Of a stretch of 64,000 nucleotides of DNA, positions 8,807 through 17,467 are shown piece by piece. The first letter of the stretch is position 1, and each line of letters starts with the position of its first letter. This stretch comes from Bacteroidales bacterium (GTDB lineage Bacteria; Bacteroidota; Bacteroidia; Bacteroidales; UBA932): contig JAKSKN010000003.1 of assembly GCA_024401695.1 (NCBI GenBank), positions 164,837 to 228,836 on the forward strand, read 5' to 3'. Made by a program: the position numbers and the translations under genes. The notes beneath the pieces were generated by a model. That model was given only the letters and a program-made list of their open reading frames with translations. It was not told where the DNA came from and did not search any database.

Positions 8807-9685
8807 ATGGCCTCTCAGGAGCGAAATATCATACGCCGCAGGATAGCCAACGCCTATCTTTCAAGCGTGATCAGTATCAGCCTGGTGCTGATGTTGATAG
8901 GAATCGCGGCCCTGCTTATTGTCAACGCCCGCAGCGTTTCCGACTATTTCAAGGAGAGCCTCCAGGTCTCTGTACTGATGAAGCAGGAGGTGTCTGAGAA
9001 ACAGGCGGAAGAGTACCGGAAGGCCATATCCGGACTCCCGTTCGTGCGCACCACGAGGCTGGTCAGCAAGGAGGAAGGGACTGAAGAACTCAAACAGATG
9101 CTTGGCGAAGATTTCCTGAGTGTTTTCGAGTCGTCCCCGGTGCCGCTTTCCATCGATGTCTCGCTGCGTGCAGAGTATGTCTCGCCCGATAGTCTGGAGT
9201 TTGTTAAAAGCAAGTTGTCAGCATACAAGATCGTTGATGAGATCGAGTGTCAGCAATCCCTGGTTGAGGCGCTCAACGCCAATCTGGCCAAGATATCGCT
9301 CGTCCTCGGGATATTCATACTTCTGATGCTTTTCGTTTCGTTCGTGCTTATCAACAACACCGTGCGTCTGAGTGTGTTTTCACGCAGGTTCACCATACAC
9401 ACGATGCAGCTTGTGGGCGCTACGCGTTCTTTCATACGCAAGCCGTTCCTTGTGAGCGCGGTCTGGCAGGGCCTGGTGGCTGCAGTCATAGCAGTTGCAG
9501 CCCTCGCTGCGATGCTTCTTGCCGTGAAGCGTTCGTTCGAAGCTCTCTTTACGATCTTCCGCCTCCAGCAGATGCTGGTGGTTGCCGGCGTCGTAGTTGT
9601 CTGCGGCGTTTTGATCTGTGTGCTCAGCACGTATTTTGTAGTCAACAAACTGGTCGGACTGACCAGAAACGACTTATATTATTGA
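8807..9685 (+). CDS. ftsX: Cell division protein FtsX
   Basis: FtsX is the membrane half of FtsEX and couples divisome ATP hydrolysis to peptidoglycan hydrolase activation. The 292-residue protein has one N-terminal transmembrane segment (about 18-40), a periplasmic domain (about 45-165) and three C-terminal segments with the FtsX-fold motif FTIHTMQLVGATRSFIRKPF. I start at the ATG at 8807; a longer reading frame would run back through the divergent promoter. Downstream DUF3098 and uppP follow with almost no gaps, an order familiar in Bacteroidetes. Confidence 0.93.
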   Translation: MASQERNIIRRRIANAYLSSVISISLVLMLIGIAALLIVNARSVSDYFKESLQVSVLMKQEVSEKQAEEYRKAISGLPFVRTTRLVSKEEGTEELKQMLGEDFLSVFESSPVPLSIDVSLRAEYVSPDSLEFVKSKLSAYKIVDEIECQQSLVEALNANLAKISLVLGIFILLMLFVSFVLINNTVRLSVFSRRFTIHTMQLVGATRSFIRKPFLVSAVWQGLVAAVIAVAALAAMLLAVKRSFEALFTIFRLQQMLVVAGVVVVCGVLICVLSTYFVVNKLVGLTRNDLYY

Positions 9686-9686
9686 T

Positions 9687-9926
9687 ATGGATAAAATGGC
9701 GACGACCCCCAAGGGCCTCAAGTTCATCCTTGCAGGCGTGATAGTGATGATAGCGGGGTTCATACTTATGACAGGCGGCGGTACTTCTGACCCGCAGGTT
9801 TTCAATTATGCAATGTTTGACTGGCGCAGGCTTGTGGCGGCGCCGCTGGTCATCCTTGCCGGCATCGTGGTGATAATCATCGCCATTATGGGCAGGTTCG
9901 ACGGTAAGGAGGAGGACAAGCGATGA
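9687..9926 (+). CDS. DUF3098 small membrane protein
   Basis: This 79-residue protein has two hydrophobic helices (about 11-29 and 50-68) joined by a loop with VFNYAMFDWRRLVAAPL. That pattern fits DUF3098, a Bacteroidetes family usually sandwiched between ftsX and uppP. Its function is unknown; the neighbours suggest a role in cell envelope or division. The ATG comes 1 base after the ftsX stop, and the end overlaps uppP by 4 bases. Confidence 0.85.
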   Translation: MDKMATTPKGLKFILAGVIVMIAGFILMTGGGTSDPQVFNYAMFDWRRLVAAPLVILAGIVVIIIAIMGRFDGKEEDKR

Positions 9927-10738
9927 ACTGGTTGCAGGCACTTCTTCTGGGCCTGGTACAAGGCCTTACCGAATTCCTTCCGGTCAGCAGCAGCGGTCAT
10001 CTTGCCATCGGCAAGGAACTGCTCGGTGTCGAGGCGGCCGATGACCTTGTGTTCGAGGTTGTCGTCCACGCAGCGACTGTCCTGGCTACGATCATCGTGT
10101 TCAGGAAGCAGATCTGGCAGCTCCTCTGCGGGTTGTTCAAGTTCAAGTACAATGACGAGACGGATTATATCCTGAAGATATGCGTTTCGATGATCCCCGT
10201 ATTCATAGTGGGTATGTTCTTCAAGGACTATGTCGAAGGCCTCTTCTCTTCGCTTATGGTTGTCGGCATCGCCCTGCTCGTGACAGCAGCGCTCCTGTTC
10301 TTCTCTGATGTGGCGTCAAAGGGCAGGAAAGAGGCTGAGGCCTCGGGAAAGTGTGCAAACCGCAATGGCATTTCCTATTGGCAGGCATTTGTCGTCGGAC
10401 TTGGCCAGGCGCTTGCCGTGACGCCGGGCCTTTCCCGTTCCGGCACGACCATAGGTACCGGACTTATCTGTGGCGTCAAGCGCGAAGCGATGGCGCAGTT
10501 CTCATTTCTGATGGTGCTGGTGCCGATTCTGGGCGAGGCGTTCCTTGATGTCGTCGGTGGCGATATGGCGGCTTCCGCCGTAGGTGTGCTGCCGCTGGTA
10601 ATCGGTTTCCTGGCTGCTTTCGTGTCCGGCCTGTTCGCCTGCAAGGTGATGATAGCACTGGTGAAGAAGGCGCAGCTCAAATGGTTCGCTCTGTATTGTG
10701 CGCTTGTGGGAATCCTCGTTTTGATATTTGTCCGATAG
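9923..10738 (+). CDS. uppP: Undecaprenyl-diphosphate phosphatase
   Basis: UppP (BacA) dephosphorylates undecaprenyl pyrophosphate to recycle the lipid carrier of peptidoglycan and other envelope polymers, and gives bacitracin tolerance. The 271-residue membrane protein has the two family signatures: GLVQGLTEFLPVSSSGH near the N-terminus, with catalytic Glu and Ser, and the later TPGLSRSGTTIGTGLICG with its catalytic Arg. About eight hydrophobic segments are visible. It overlaps the DUF3098 gene by 4 bases. Confidence 0.97.
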   Translation: MNWLQALLLGLVQGLTEFLPVSSSGHLAIGKELLGVEAADDLVFEVVVHAATVLATIIVFRKQIWQLLCGLFKFKYNDETDYILKICVSMIPVFIVGMFFKDYVEGLFSSLMVVGIALLVTAALLFFSDVASKGRKEAEASGKCANRNGISYWQAFVVGLGQALAVTPGLSRSGTTIGTGLICGVKREAMAQFSFLMVLVPILGEAFLDVVGGDMAASAVGVLPLVIGFLAAFVSGLFACKVMIALVKKAQLKWFALYCALVGILVLIFVR

Positions 10739-10741
10739 TCA

Positions 10742-11476
10742 ATGGCTGAGCGTAACCTGACATATTTCGTGTCCGATGTACATCTCGGGTTGGCGACAAA
10801 GGATCCCGCCGAGCGTGAAAGGCGTTTCCTCGCTTTCTTGAAAGGTATCCCTCGCGACAGCGCCAGGTCGCTCTTCCTTCTGGGTGATATCTGGGATTTC
10901 TGGTATGAGTACAGGGATGTGGTCCCACGTGAGGGTTCGCGTGTGGTGGCGCAGCTGATCGATCTTATGGATGCCGGTGTGGAGGTGTATTTCTGCGAAG
11001 GCAACCACGATATCTGGACATACTCGTACTTCACTGAATTGGGCATCAAGAAGTTCTCGCAGCCTTTTATATGCGAGATAGGCGGCAAGACGTTCTGTCT
11101 TGGCCACGGAGATGCCCTGGGTGGGTCAAAAAAAGGATATGGCTTGATGCTCAAACTTTTCCACAGCAGATTCGCGCAGATGCTTTTCAGTACCCTGCAC
11201 CCCTGGCTCGCCTACCGTTTCGGCCTTGCCTGGTCGAATTCAAACCGCCGGTCGCATAAACCATATCACTTCAGGAACGAGGAGGAGCCTTTGTACAAAT
11301 TTGCCCTCGAACTGTCATCGAAGCAGCATATCGACTGTTTCGTTTTCGGACATTTCCACGACGAGGTGGACCTCGAACTTCCTGGCGGGTCCAGATTCGT
11401 CGTCCTGAAAGACTGGATGGACGGGGGTATGCCTTGCGGTGTGCTTAACGGTTCTTCTTTCGAACTTCGCTGCTAA
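10742..11476 (+). CDS. lpxH: UDP-2,3-diacylglucosamine diphosphatase-like metallophosphoesterase
   Basis: LpxH cleaves UDP-2,3-diacylglucosamine to lipid X in lipid A synthesis. The 244-residue protein has the dinuclear-metal motifs SDVHLG (about 11-16), LGDIWDFW, EGNHD, LGHGD and GHFHDE in order. The WDFW after GD and the Arg/Ser-rich segment WSNSNRRSH are LpxH-like. It follows uppP by 3 bases, so envelope synthesis genes are grouped. Assignment to LpxH rather than another phosphoesterase is likely, not certain. Confidence 0.85.
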   Translation: MAERNLTYFVSDVHLGLATKDPAERERRFLAFLKGIPRDSARSLFLLGDIWDFWYEYRDVVPREGSRVVAQLIDLMDAGVEVYFCEGNHDIWTYSYFTELGIKKFSQPFICEIGGKTFCLGHGDALGGSKKGYGLMLKLFHSRFAQMLFSTLHPWLAYRFGLAWSNSNRRSHKPYHFRNEEEPLYKFALELSSKQHIDCFVFGHFHDEVDLELPGGSRFVVLKDWMDGGMPCGVLNGSSFELRC

Positions 11477-12131
11477 GCGTTTCTGTCTTGATCTCCGTTC
11501 TTACTGGCCACTCCATGAAGATGGAGTAATAGAAGGCGTTCCATTCTCCGCTGTCCCATTTCTTGACCAGCTGCTCGATCTTTGCGTCCTTGCCGTCCGG
11601 GTCGTATTTTGTTTTCAGGTCTTGGGAGAACAACCTGGCGACGACCTGCCAGAAACCCGCGGCAAAGCCGCTCTCGTAGGTCTTGATGATGTTGTAGGCG
11701 TTCATCCCGCATTCCCTGTCAACCAGGCGCATCAGGACAAGGCCCTGGGATATCGTCATATTCCGGATATCCTTTTCAAACAATCTGAACAACTCTTTTT
11801 CGACGTCGTTGACGTACTGTGTGCGTTGTGATTTCTTCTTGACGTCGGCGGCGATGGTGCTGTCAACCTGGGCCATCATCCTGCGCCCTGCGAGCGCGTA
11901 GGGGTAAACCTTGTTGAAATTGTAGACGAGCTTGTAGTCCCTGCGCCAGTCGCCGTCCTTCATCCTCCTGCCGCGCGGGAAGCACCAGACCGGGTCTAAG
12001 GAGTCGAAGAACATCGTGTCGCCGTCGGGCATGACCTCGTAGTACATCATTTCACCCTTGAGCTTCTGGGCGAATGATGCATTGCCGGCCAGCAACAAGG
12101 CGGCGAATATGACTGCCAGTCTCTTGAACAC
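11445..12131 (-). CDS. DUF4294-family secreted protein
   Basis: The 228-residue protein starts at a GTG and has a classical signal peptide (FKRLAVIFAALLLAGNASFAQ), so it is exported. The conserved segments YYEVMPDGDTMFFDSLDPVW, PRGRRMKDGDWRRDYKLVYN and LIRLVDRECGMNAY-like stretches match DUF4294, a Bacteroidetes family of unknown function. It converges on the lpxH-like gene and overlaps its 3' end by 32 bases. The GTG sits 4 bases behind a -7 box, suggesting a nearly leaderless message. Confidence 0.82.
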   Translation of the reverse strand: MFKRLAVIFAALLLAGNASFAQKLKGEMMYYEVMPDGDTMFFDSLDPVWCFPRGRRMKDGDWRRDYKLVYNFNKVYPYALAGRRMMAQVDSTIAADVKKKSQRTQYVNDVEKELFRLFEKDIRNMTISQGLVLMRLVDRECGMNAYNIIKTYESGFAAGFWQVVARLFSQDLKTKYDPDGKDAKIEQLVKKWDSGEWNAFYYSIFMEWPVRTEIKTETLSSEVRKKNR

Positions 12132-12135
12132 GTTG

Positions 12136-12143
12136 CAAAATTA
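12136..12143 (-). promoter_or_regulatory. -7 box of the DUF4294 gene
   Basis: TAATTTTG on the minus strand matches TAnnTTTG. The GTG start of the DUF4294 gene is 4 bases downstream. No clear -33 box is seen. Confidence 0.55.
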
Positions 12144-12326
12144 ATAAAAATCCGATTGAAAATTTGGGAGGACTTAAGGTGTGTGAGGCCGTGTCGAAAA
12201 TGCAGGAAAATATTTTTTAACAAGAAAAGTAAGTGATTGAAAAATACGGAAGTTAAGTGTTGAGTTTCTGTGTCGAAAATATTTGAAAATTTTCGATGAA
12301 AGTGATGTTAATTCAAGATTTTTTAC

Positions 12327-12334
12327 TAAATTTG
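12327..12334 (+). promoter_or_regulatory. Promoter -7 box for the rplP-to-rplQ cluster
   Basis: TAAATTTG matches TAnnTTTG; a weak TGTTA (about 12305) stands where a -33 box would be. The leader to the rplP ATG would be about 80 bases and includes a small hairpin (CCTTG with CAAGG, around 12354-12369) followed by TTTT. The A/T-rich stretch 12132-12421 holds no gene that I can support. Confidence 0.6.
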
Positions 12335-12421
12335 CAGTCCCAAAATCCGGCCTTGTTTCAGCCAAGGTTTTGATTATCAGGGAGTTATAAAGAAAATTAT
12401 ATATTTTAAAAGTAATACAAA

Positions 12422-12841
12422 ATGTTACAACCTAAGAGAACCAAATTCAGAAGGGAACAGAAGAACCGCATGAAGGGTAACTCACAGAGAGGAAACCAGC
12501 TTGCATTCGGTTCATTCGGTATCAAGACCCTTGAAAATTGTTGGCTTACTGCTCAGCAGATCGAGGCTGCCCGTCAGGCTATCTCACGTAAGATGAACCG
12601 TGAAGGTCAGATTTGGATCAGGGTCTTCCCTGTCAAGCCTATCACCAAGAAGCCTCTCGATACCCGTATGGGTAAAGGTAAGGGTGATCCGTATGCTTAC
12701 GTAGCCCCTATCACTCCGGGTAGAATCATCTTCGAGGCTGAGGGTGTGTCACTCGAGATCGCCAAAGAGGCAATGCGTCTTGGCGCTAACAAGCTCCCTA
12801 TCGCAACAAAGTTTGTTGTCCGCAGGGATTATGTTGAATAA
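12422..12841 (+). CDS. rplP: 50S ribosomal protein L16
   Basis: L16 helps position A-site tRNA in the large subunit. The 139-residue product opens [14 protein letters not shown] and contains [11 protein letters not shown] and the basic TKFVVR end, all standard. In other bacteria it directly follows rpsC; here it is the first gene of a separate block more than 9 kb downstream, with its own promoter and an A/T-rich leader. Confidence 0.98.
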   Translation: MLQPKRTKFRREQKNRMKGNSQRGNQLAFGSFGIKTLENCWLTAQQIEAARQAISRKMNREGQIWIRVFPVKPITKKPLDTRMGKGKGDPYAYVAPITPGRIIFEAEGVSLEIAKEAMRLGANKLPIATKFVVRRDYVE

Positions 12842-12859
12842 TTTAATGGAGGAAAGAAA

Positions 12860-13054
12860 ATGAAAGCATCAGAAGCACGCGAAATGTCTGTAGCAGATCT
12901 CCGCGACCGTATTGAGATCGAGAAGAACAATCTCGACACAATGAAGCTCAATCACGCAATTTCTCCATTGGAGGACACTTCAAAAATTTGCAAGACCAGA
13001 AGGGATATCGCTCTTATGATCACTATCCTTGCTGAAAAAGAGAAACAGAACTAA
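12860..13054 (+). CDS. rpmC: 50S ribosomal protein L29
   Basis: L29 is a small helical protein beside L23 at the tunnel exit. The 64-residue product begins [21 protein letters not shown] and ends with a basic helix containing [17 protein letters not shown] Shine-Dalgarno GGAGG (12848-12852) stands 7 bases before the ATG, one of a few strong ones in the window. Confidence 0.95.
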   Translation: MKASEAREMSVADLRDRIEIEKNNLDTMKLNHAISPLEDTSKICKTRRDIALMITILAEKEKQN

Positions 13055-13068
13055 ATCAGAGAAGTCCT

Positions 13069-13323
13069 ATGGAAAGAAATCTTCGTAAGGAAAGAATAGG
13101 AATCGTGGTCAGCAACAAGATGGACAAGACCATCATCGTTGCCGTTGAGGTTAAAGAGAAACATCCTTTGTACGGTAAATTCGTCAAGAAGACCACCAAG
13201 TTCGTAGCCCAGGACGAGAAGAATGAATGCGGTATCGGTGATACCGTCCGCATCATGGAGACCCGTCCGTTGAGCAAGACCAAGAACTGGAGATTAGTAG
13301 AAATCATAGAAAAAGCAAAATAG
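13069..13323 (+). CDS. rpsQ: 30S ribosomal protein S17
   Basis: S17 is a primary 16S rRNA-binding protein with an OB fold. The 84-residue protein has [17 protein letters not shown] and the loop [19 protein letters not shown], then [19 protein letters not shown], all family hallmarks. It sits between rpmC and rplN in normal order. Confidence 0.98.
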   Translation: MERNLRKERIGIVVSNKMDKTIIVAVEVKEKHPLYGKFVKKTTKFVAQDEKNECGIGDTVRIMETRPLSKTKNWRLVEIIEKAK

Positions 13324-13329
13324 CATATT

Positions 13330-13695
<366 letters not shown>

Positions 13696-13707
13696 TTAAT
13701 AAGCATT

Positions 13708-14022
13708 ATGAAAAAGATACATATTAAGAAAGGTGACACCGTGTATGTAAATGCCGGTAATGACAAAGGTAAGACCGGAAAGGTCCTCACCGTTATCCCT
13801 GAAAAGGATCGCGCTATCGTAGAGGGCATCAATATGGTCAGCAAACACACCAAACCGAATTCAAAGCAGCCTCAGGGTGGTATCATCAAGCAGGAAGCTT
13901 CAATTCACATCTCAAACCTCAATCTCGTTGACCCTAAGTCAGGCAAGGCTACCCGCGTAGGCTACAGGATGGACGGCGACAAGAAGGTTCGTTATGCTAA
14001 AAAATCAGGAGAGGAGATCTAA
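13708..14022 (+). CDS. rplX: 50S ribosomal protein L24
   Basis: L24 is an assembly initiator that binds the 5' end of 23S rRNA. The 104-residue protein has the KOW motif [20 protein letters not shown] near the N-terminus and the downstream [20 protein letters not shown] stretch. It ends 2 bases before rplE. Confidence 0.97.
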   Translation: MKKIHIKKGDTVYVNAGNDKGKTGKVLTVIPEKDRAIVEGINMVSKHTKPNSKQPQGGIIKQEASIHISNLNLVDPKSGKATRVGYRMDGDKKVRYAKKSGEEI

Positions 14023-14024
14023 TT

Positions 14025-14621
14025 ATGGCAAAGAAGAAAGAAGCAGTAGTAGCACAGGCCCTTCCTACCGACTACGTACCAGCCCTCAAGAAGGTCTACA
14101 AGGAGGAAATCGTAGAGAAACTTATGAAGCAGTTCTCATACGGTACTGTAATGCAGGTTCCTCGCCTCGTCAAGATTACTATCAATGAAGGTGTCGGCGA
14201 CGGCACACAGGACAAGAAGGTTGTTGAGGAAGCAGCTGAAGAGCTCGGCCTCATCACCGGTCAGAAGGCGGTCATCACTTCTTCAAAGAAGGACGTATCC
14301 AACTTCAAGCTCCGTCGCGGTATGCCTATCGGCACCAAGGTCACCCTTCGCAACGTCAAGATGTACGAGTTCCTCGAGAAGCTCGTCCGCGTTGCTCTCC
14401 CACGTATCCGTGACTTCAACGGTATCGCTGAGAATATGGACGGCCAGGGTAACTACACTCTCGGTCTCAAGGAGCAGATCATCTTCCCTGAAATCGACAT
14501 CGACAAGAACCCTCGCATCCACGGTATGGAGATTACATTCGTAACAACGGCCCGCACCGATGAGGAGTGCCACGCACTTCTCGCCGCATTCGGTCTGCCT
14601 TTCAAAAAACATAACAAATAA
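14025..14621 (+). CDS. rplE: 50S ribosomal protein L5
   Basis: L5 binds 5S rRNA and contacts P-site tRNA. The 198-residue protein has the conserved [36 protein letters not shown] and [15 protein letters not shown] segments. An N-terminal extension rich in Lys and Ala ([17 protein letters not shown]) makes it about 15-20 residues longer than the E. coli form. It lies between rplX and rpsN as usual. Confidence 0.98.
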   Translation: MAKKKEAVVAQALPTDYVPALKKVYKEEIVEKLMKQFSYGTVMQVPRLVKITINEGVGDGTQDKKVVEEAAEELGLITGQKAVITSSKKDVSNFKLRRGMPIGTKVTLRNVKMYEFLEKLVRVALPRIRDFNGIAENMDGQGNYTLGLKEQIIFPEIDIDKNPRIHGMEITFVTTARTDEECHALLAAFGLPFKKHNK

Positions 14622-14627
14622 GATACT

Positions 14628-14897
14628 ATGGCAAAGGAATCAATGAAAGCTCGCGAGGTTAAGCGCGCGAAACTGGTTGCTAAGTACGCAGAGAAGAGAA
14701 AGGCTCTCAAAGAGGCCGGCGATTGGGCAGCTCTCGACAAGCTCCCTAAGAACGCATCTCCTGTCCGCCTTCACAACCGTTGCTCACTCACCGGTCGTCC
14801 GAAGGGCTACATGAGAGCATTCGGCATCAGCCGTATTCAGTTCCGTGAGATGGCCAGCAATGGTCTCATCCCGGGAGTAAAGAAGGCTAGTTGGTAA
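14628..14897 (+). CDS. rpsN: 30S ribosomal protein S14, zinc-free form
   Basis: S14 completes the head of the small subunit. The 89-residue protein is the longer form without the paired CxxC zinc ligands; only one Cys is present in the region ([20 protein letters not shown]). The C-terminus [11 protein letters not shown] is canonical. Genes for zinc-free S14 let the ribosome be built under zinc limitation. Confidence 0.97.
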   Translation: MAKESMKAREVKRAKLVAKYAEKRKALKEAGDWAALDKLPKNASPVRLHNRCSLTGRPKGYMRAFGISRIQFREMASNGLIPGVKKASW

Positions 14898-14918
14898 AAA
14901 ATTAAAAAGTATAATAAT

Positions 14919-15314
14919 ATGACTGATCCAATTGCAGATTATCTCACCAGGATTCGCAATGCCTATATGGCAGGCAAGAAGGTTGTAGAGATCCCTTCAT
15001 CCAAAATGAAGGTTGCTATGACCCAGATCCTCTGTGAGAAAGGTTACATCCTCAGCTACAAGGTAGTTGAAGGCACTCCTTACAATACTATCAAGATCGC
15101 TCTCAAGTATCACCCTCAGACCAAGATGGCCGCCATCAAGAAGATCGAGCGCGTCTCCACTCCGGGTCTCCGCAAGTATACCGATGCTGAGAACATGCCA
15201 CGCGTCCTCAACGGACTCGGCATTGCCATCATCTCTACATCAAAGGGCATCATCACCGACAAGGAAGCCAAGGAACTCGGCATCGGCGGTGAAATCATTT
15301 GCTATGTATATTAA
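14919..15314 (+). CDS. rpsH: 30S ribosomal protein S8
   Basis: S8 binds the central domain of 16S rRNA and in many bacteria also represses the spc operon by binding the rplE region of its mRNA. The 131-residue protein starts MTDPIADYLTRIRNA and has the C-terminal GLGIAIISTSKGIITDKEA and GGEIICYVY. Whether autoregulation operates here cannot be seen from the sequence alone. Confidence 0.98.
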   Translation: MTDPIADYLTRIRNAYMAGKKVVEIPSSKMKVAMTQILCEKGYILSYKVVEGTPYNTIKIALKYHPQTKMAAIKKIERVSTPGLRKYTDAENMPRVLNGLGIAIISTSKGIITDKEAKELGIGGEIICYVY

Positions 15315-15334
15315 TCTTTAATTTATTATTAATA

Positions 15335-15895
15335 ATGTCACGAATTGGTAAATTGCCTGTAAGCCTTCCGACCGGTGTGAGCGCAGAGCTCCTTGACGGC
15401 AACGTGCTGAAGGTTAAAGGACCTCACGGTGAGATGATCCAGAAGATCGATCCGGACATCACTGTCACCATCGAGGACAATCAAATCAAGTTCGCTCGTC
15501 CAACTGACCAGCCACGCCACCGTTCAATGCACGGTCTCTACCGCGCACTTGCACACAATATGGTTGTCGGTGTTCACGAGCAGTTCTCAATCACTCAGGA
15601 ATTGGTAGGTGTTGGTTACCGTGTTGCAGTCCAGGGCCAGATGCTCTCGTTCTCTCTCGGTTTCTCTCACGAAGTCCAGCTCCTTCTCCCTAAGGAGATC
15701 ACCGCTGAAGTTCCAGATGTCCGCAAAGGTGAGAACCCTCGCCTTATCCTCAAGAGCTGTGACAAGCAGCTTGTCGGACAGGTAGCAGCCAAGATCCGTT
15801 CATTCCGTAAACCAGAGCCTTACAAGGGCAAGGGTATCAAGTTCGCAGGTGAACAGCTTCGTCGTAAGGCAGGCAAGACTGCAGCAGCTAAATAA
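15335..15895 (+). CDS. rplF: 50S ribosomal protein L6
   Basis: L6 sits near the factor-binding site of the large subunit. The product is 186 residues when started at the ATG at 15335 (MSRIGKLPVSLPTGV), which matches the family start; an upstream in-frame Met adds a hydrophobic extension that is not homologous. The second domain ends with the conserved RKPEPYKGKGIKFAGEQLRR. Confidence 0.97.
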   Translation: MSRIGKLPVSLPTGVSAELLDGNVLKVKGPHGEMIQKIDPDITVTIEDNQIKFARPTDQPRHRSMHGLYRALAHNMVVGVHEQFSITQELVGVGYRVAVQGQMLSFSLGFSHEVQLLLPKEITAEVPDVRKGENPRLILKSCDKQLVGQVAAKIRSFRKPEPYKGKGIKFAGEQLRRKAGKTAAAK

Positions 15896-15910
15896 TAGGA
15901 GGAAAGAATT

Positions 15911-16273
15911 ATGGCACTCAGTAGAATTGAAAGAAGAAGAAGGATTCATTACCGTATACGTAAGCACGTCAATGGCACAGCCGAGAAACCTCGTATGGCC
16001 GTTTTCCGCAGCAACAAGCAGATTTACGTACAGGTTATTGATGACGAGCAGGGCAAGACTCTTTGCGCTGCTGCATCCAACGATAAGGAACTTGCTGCAC
16101 AGTGCAAAGGCAAGTCCGGTATCGAAGCTGCTGCAATCGTCGGCAAGGCTATTGCAGAGCGTGCTCTCGCTAAGGGTATCACCGCTATCTGCTTTGACCG
16201 CGGCGGATATCTTTTCCACGGAAGAGTTAAAAGTTTGGCAGATGCTGCCCGTGAAGGCGGCCTCGTATTCTAA
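15911..16273 (+). CDS. rplR: 50S ribosomal protein L18
   Basis: L18 binds 5S rRNA with L5 and L25. The 120-residue protein has the [20 protein letters not shown] strand region, the central [18 protein letters not shown] helix and the C-terminal [20 protein letters not shown]. An AGGAGG Shine-Dalgarno (15897-15902) lies 8 bases before the ATG. Confidence 0.98.
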   Translation: MALSRIERRRRIHYRIRKHVNGTAEKPRMAVFRSNKQIYVQVIDDEQGKTLCAAASNDKELAAQCKGKSGIEAAAIVGKAIAERALAKGITAICFDRGGYLFHGRVKSLADAAREGGLVF

Positions 16274-16284
16274 CAGATAAGACT

Positions 16285-16803
16285 ATGGCAAATACAAATG
16301 TTAAAAGAGTAAAGACGTCTGACCTCGAGTTGAAGGACAGACTGGTCGCCATCCAGCGCGTTACCAAGGTAACCAAGGGTGGTCGTCACTTCCGCTTTGC
16401 TGCTATTGTAGTCGTAGGTGACGAGAACGGCGTTGTAGGTTATGGTCTTGGTAAGGCTAATGAGGTTACCGCCGCTATCGCTAAGGGCGTTGAGGACGCA
16501 AAGAAGAATCTTGTCAAGATTCCTGTCATCAACACCACTATCCCTCACGAGCAGGAGACAAAGTTCGGTGGCTCACGTGTATTCATGAAGCCGGCTGCCC
16601 CTGGTACCGGTGTCAAGGCAGGTGGTGCGATGCGTGCAGTGTTCGAGTCTGCAGGTATCCAGAACGTCCTTGCAAAGTCAAAGGGTTCTTCAAACCCTCA
16701 CAACCTTGTAAAGGCTACCATCGCCGCTCTCACCAACATGAGAGATGCATATACGGTTGCCGGCCTTCGTGGCGTACCTATGAGTAAAGTATTTAACGGC
16801 TAA
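16285..16803 (+). CDS. rpsE: 30S ribosomal protein S5
   Basis: S5 lies at the mRNA channel and is involved in decoding accuracy. The 172-residue protein carries the double-stranded RNA-binding domain ([20 protein letters not shown] and [17 protein letters not shown]) and the C-terminal domain with [17 protein letters not shown]. Length is typical. Confidence 0.98.
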   Translation: MANTNVKRVKTSDLELKDRLVAIQRVTKVTKGGRHFRFAAIVVVGDENGVVGYGLGKANEVTAAIAKGVEDAKKNLVKIPVINTTIPHEQETKFGGSRVFMKPAAPGTGVKAGGAMRAVFESAGIQNVLAKSKGSSNPHNLVKATIAALTNMRDAYTVAGLRGVPMSKVFNG

Positions 16804-16818
16804 TGGGAGGACACGATT

Positions 16819-17001
16819 ATGGCAAAGTATAAGATCACACAGATTATCAGCAGCAACGGCGAGACCAAGCGCCAGAAGGACAACCTTCGTTGCCTCGGCA
16901 TCCGTCGTATGCATCAGACTGTAGAGATCGAGAAGAACCCTGTATCAACCGGTATGGTTGCCAAGGTCGCCCATCTCTGCAAAGTTGAAGAAATTGACTA
17001 A
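16819..17001 (+). CDS. rpmD: 50S ribosomal protein L30
   Basis: L30 is a small large-subunit protein present in part of bacteria. The 60-residue protein has the conserved ITQIISSNGETKRQKDNLRC and LGIRRMHQTVEI core. A strong GGGAGG (16805-16810) lies 8 bases before the ATG. The stop TAA forms part of the Shine-Dalgarno of rplO. Confidence 0.96.
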   Translation: MAKYKITQIISSNGETKRQKDNLRCLGIRRMHQTVEIEKNPVSTGMVAKVAHLCKVEEID

Positions 17002-17015
17002 GGAGGACCGAAAGT

Positions 17016-17462
17016 ATGAAACTTAACAATTTGACACCTGCTGTTGGTTCTACCCACACAAGCAAAAGATTAGGTCGCGGTCAGGGCTCTGGTAAGGGCG
17101 GTACTTCCACCCGTGGTACCAAGGGTGCACAGGCTCGCGCAGGTTATGAGCACAAGATCGGATTCGAAGGTGGTCAGATGCCTATCCAGCGTCTCCTTCC
17201 TAAGTTCGGATTCAAGAACCCTACAAGAGTAGAGTACAAGGCTGTCAATCTTGACGCCATCGAGGCTCTCGCTCAGGCTGGTCTCAAGGAAATCGGTGTA
17301 GCCGAGATCAAGGCCGCCGGTCTTGCAGGAAAGAATGATCTCGTCAAGGTTCTCGGAAACGGAGAGCTCAAGTCTGCCGTTACCGTCAACGCTGACGCAT
17401 TCTCAAAGTCTGCTATCGCTAAAATCGAAGCTGCCGGTGGAAAGGCAGTCGTTAATGAATAA
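17016..17462 (+). CDS. rplO: 50S ribosomal protein L15
   Basis: L15 is a late-assembly large-subunit protein. The 148-residue protein opens with the basic Gly-rich segment RLGRGQGSGKGGTSTRGTKG and contains GFEGGQMPIQRLLPKFGF. The AAGGAGG in front of it (17000-17006) overlaps the rpmD stop codon, so the two genes are translationally linked. Confidence 0.98.
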   Translation: MKLNNLTPAVGSTHTSKRLGRGQGSGKGGTSTRGTKGAQARAGYEHKIGFEGGQMPIQRLLPKFGFKNPTRVEYKAVNLDAIEALAQAGLKEIGVAEIKAAGLAGKNDLVKVLGNGELKSAVTVNADAFSKSAIAKIEAAGGKAVVNE

Positions 17463-17467
17463 TTCTT

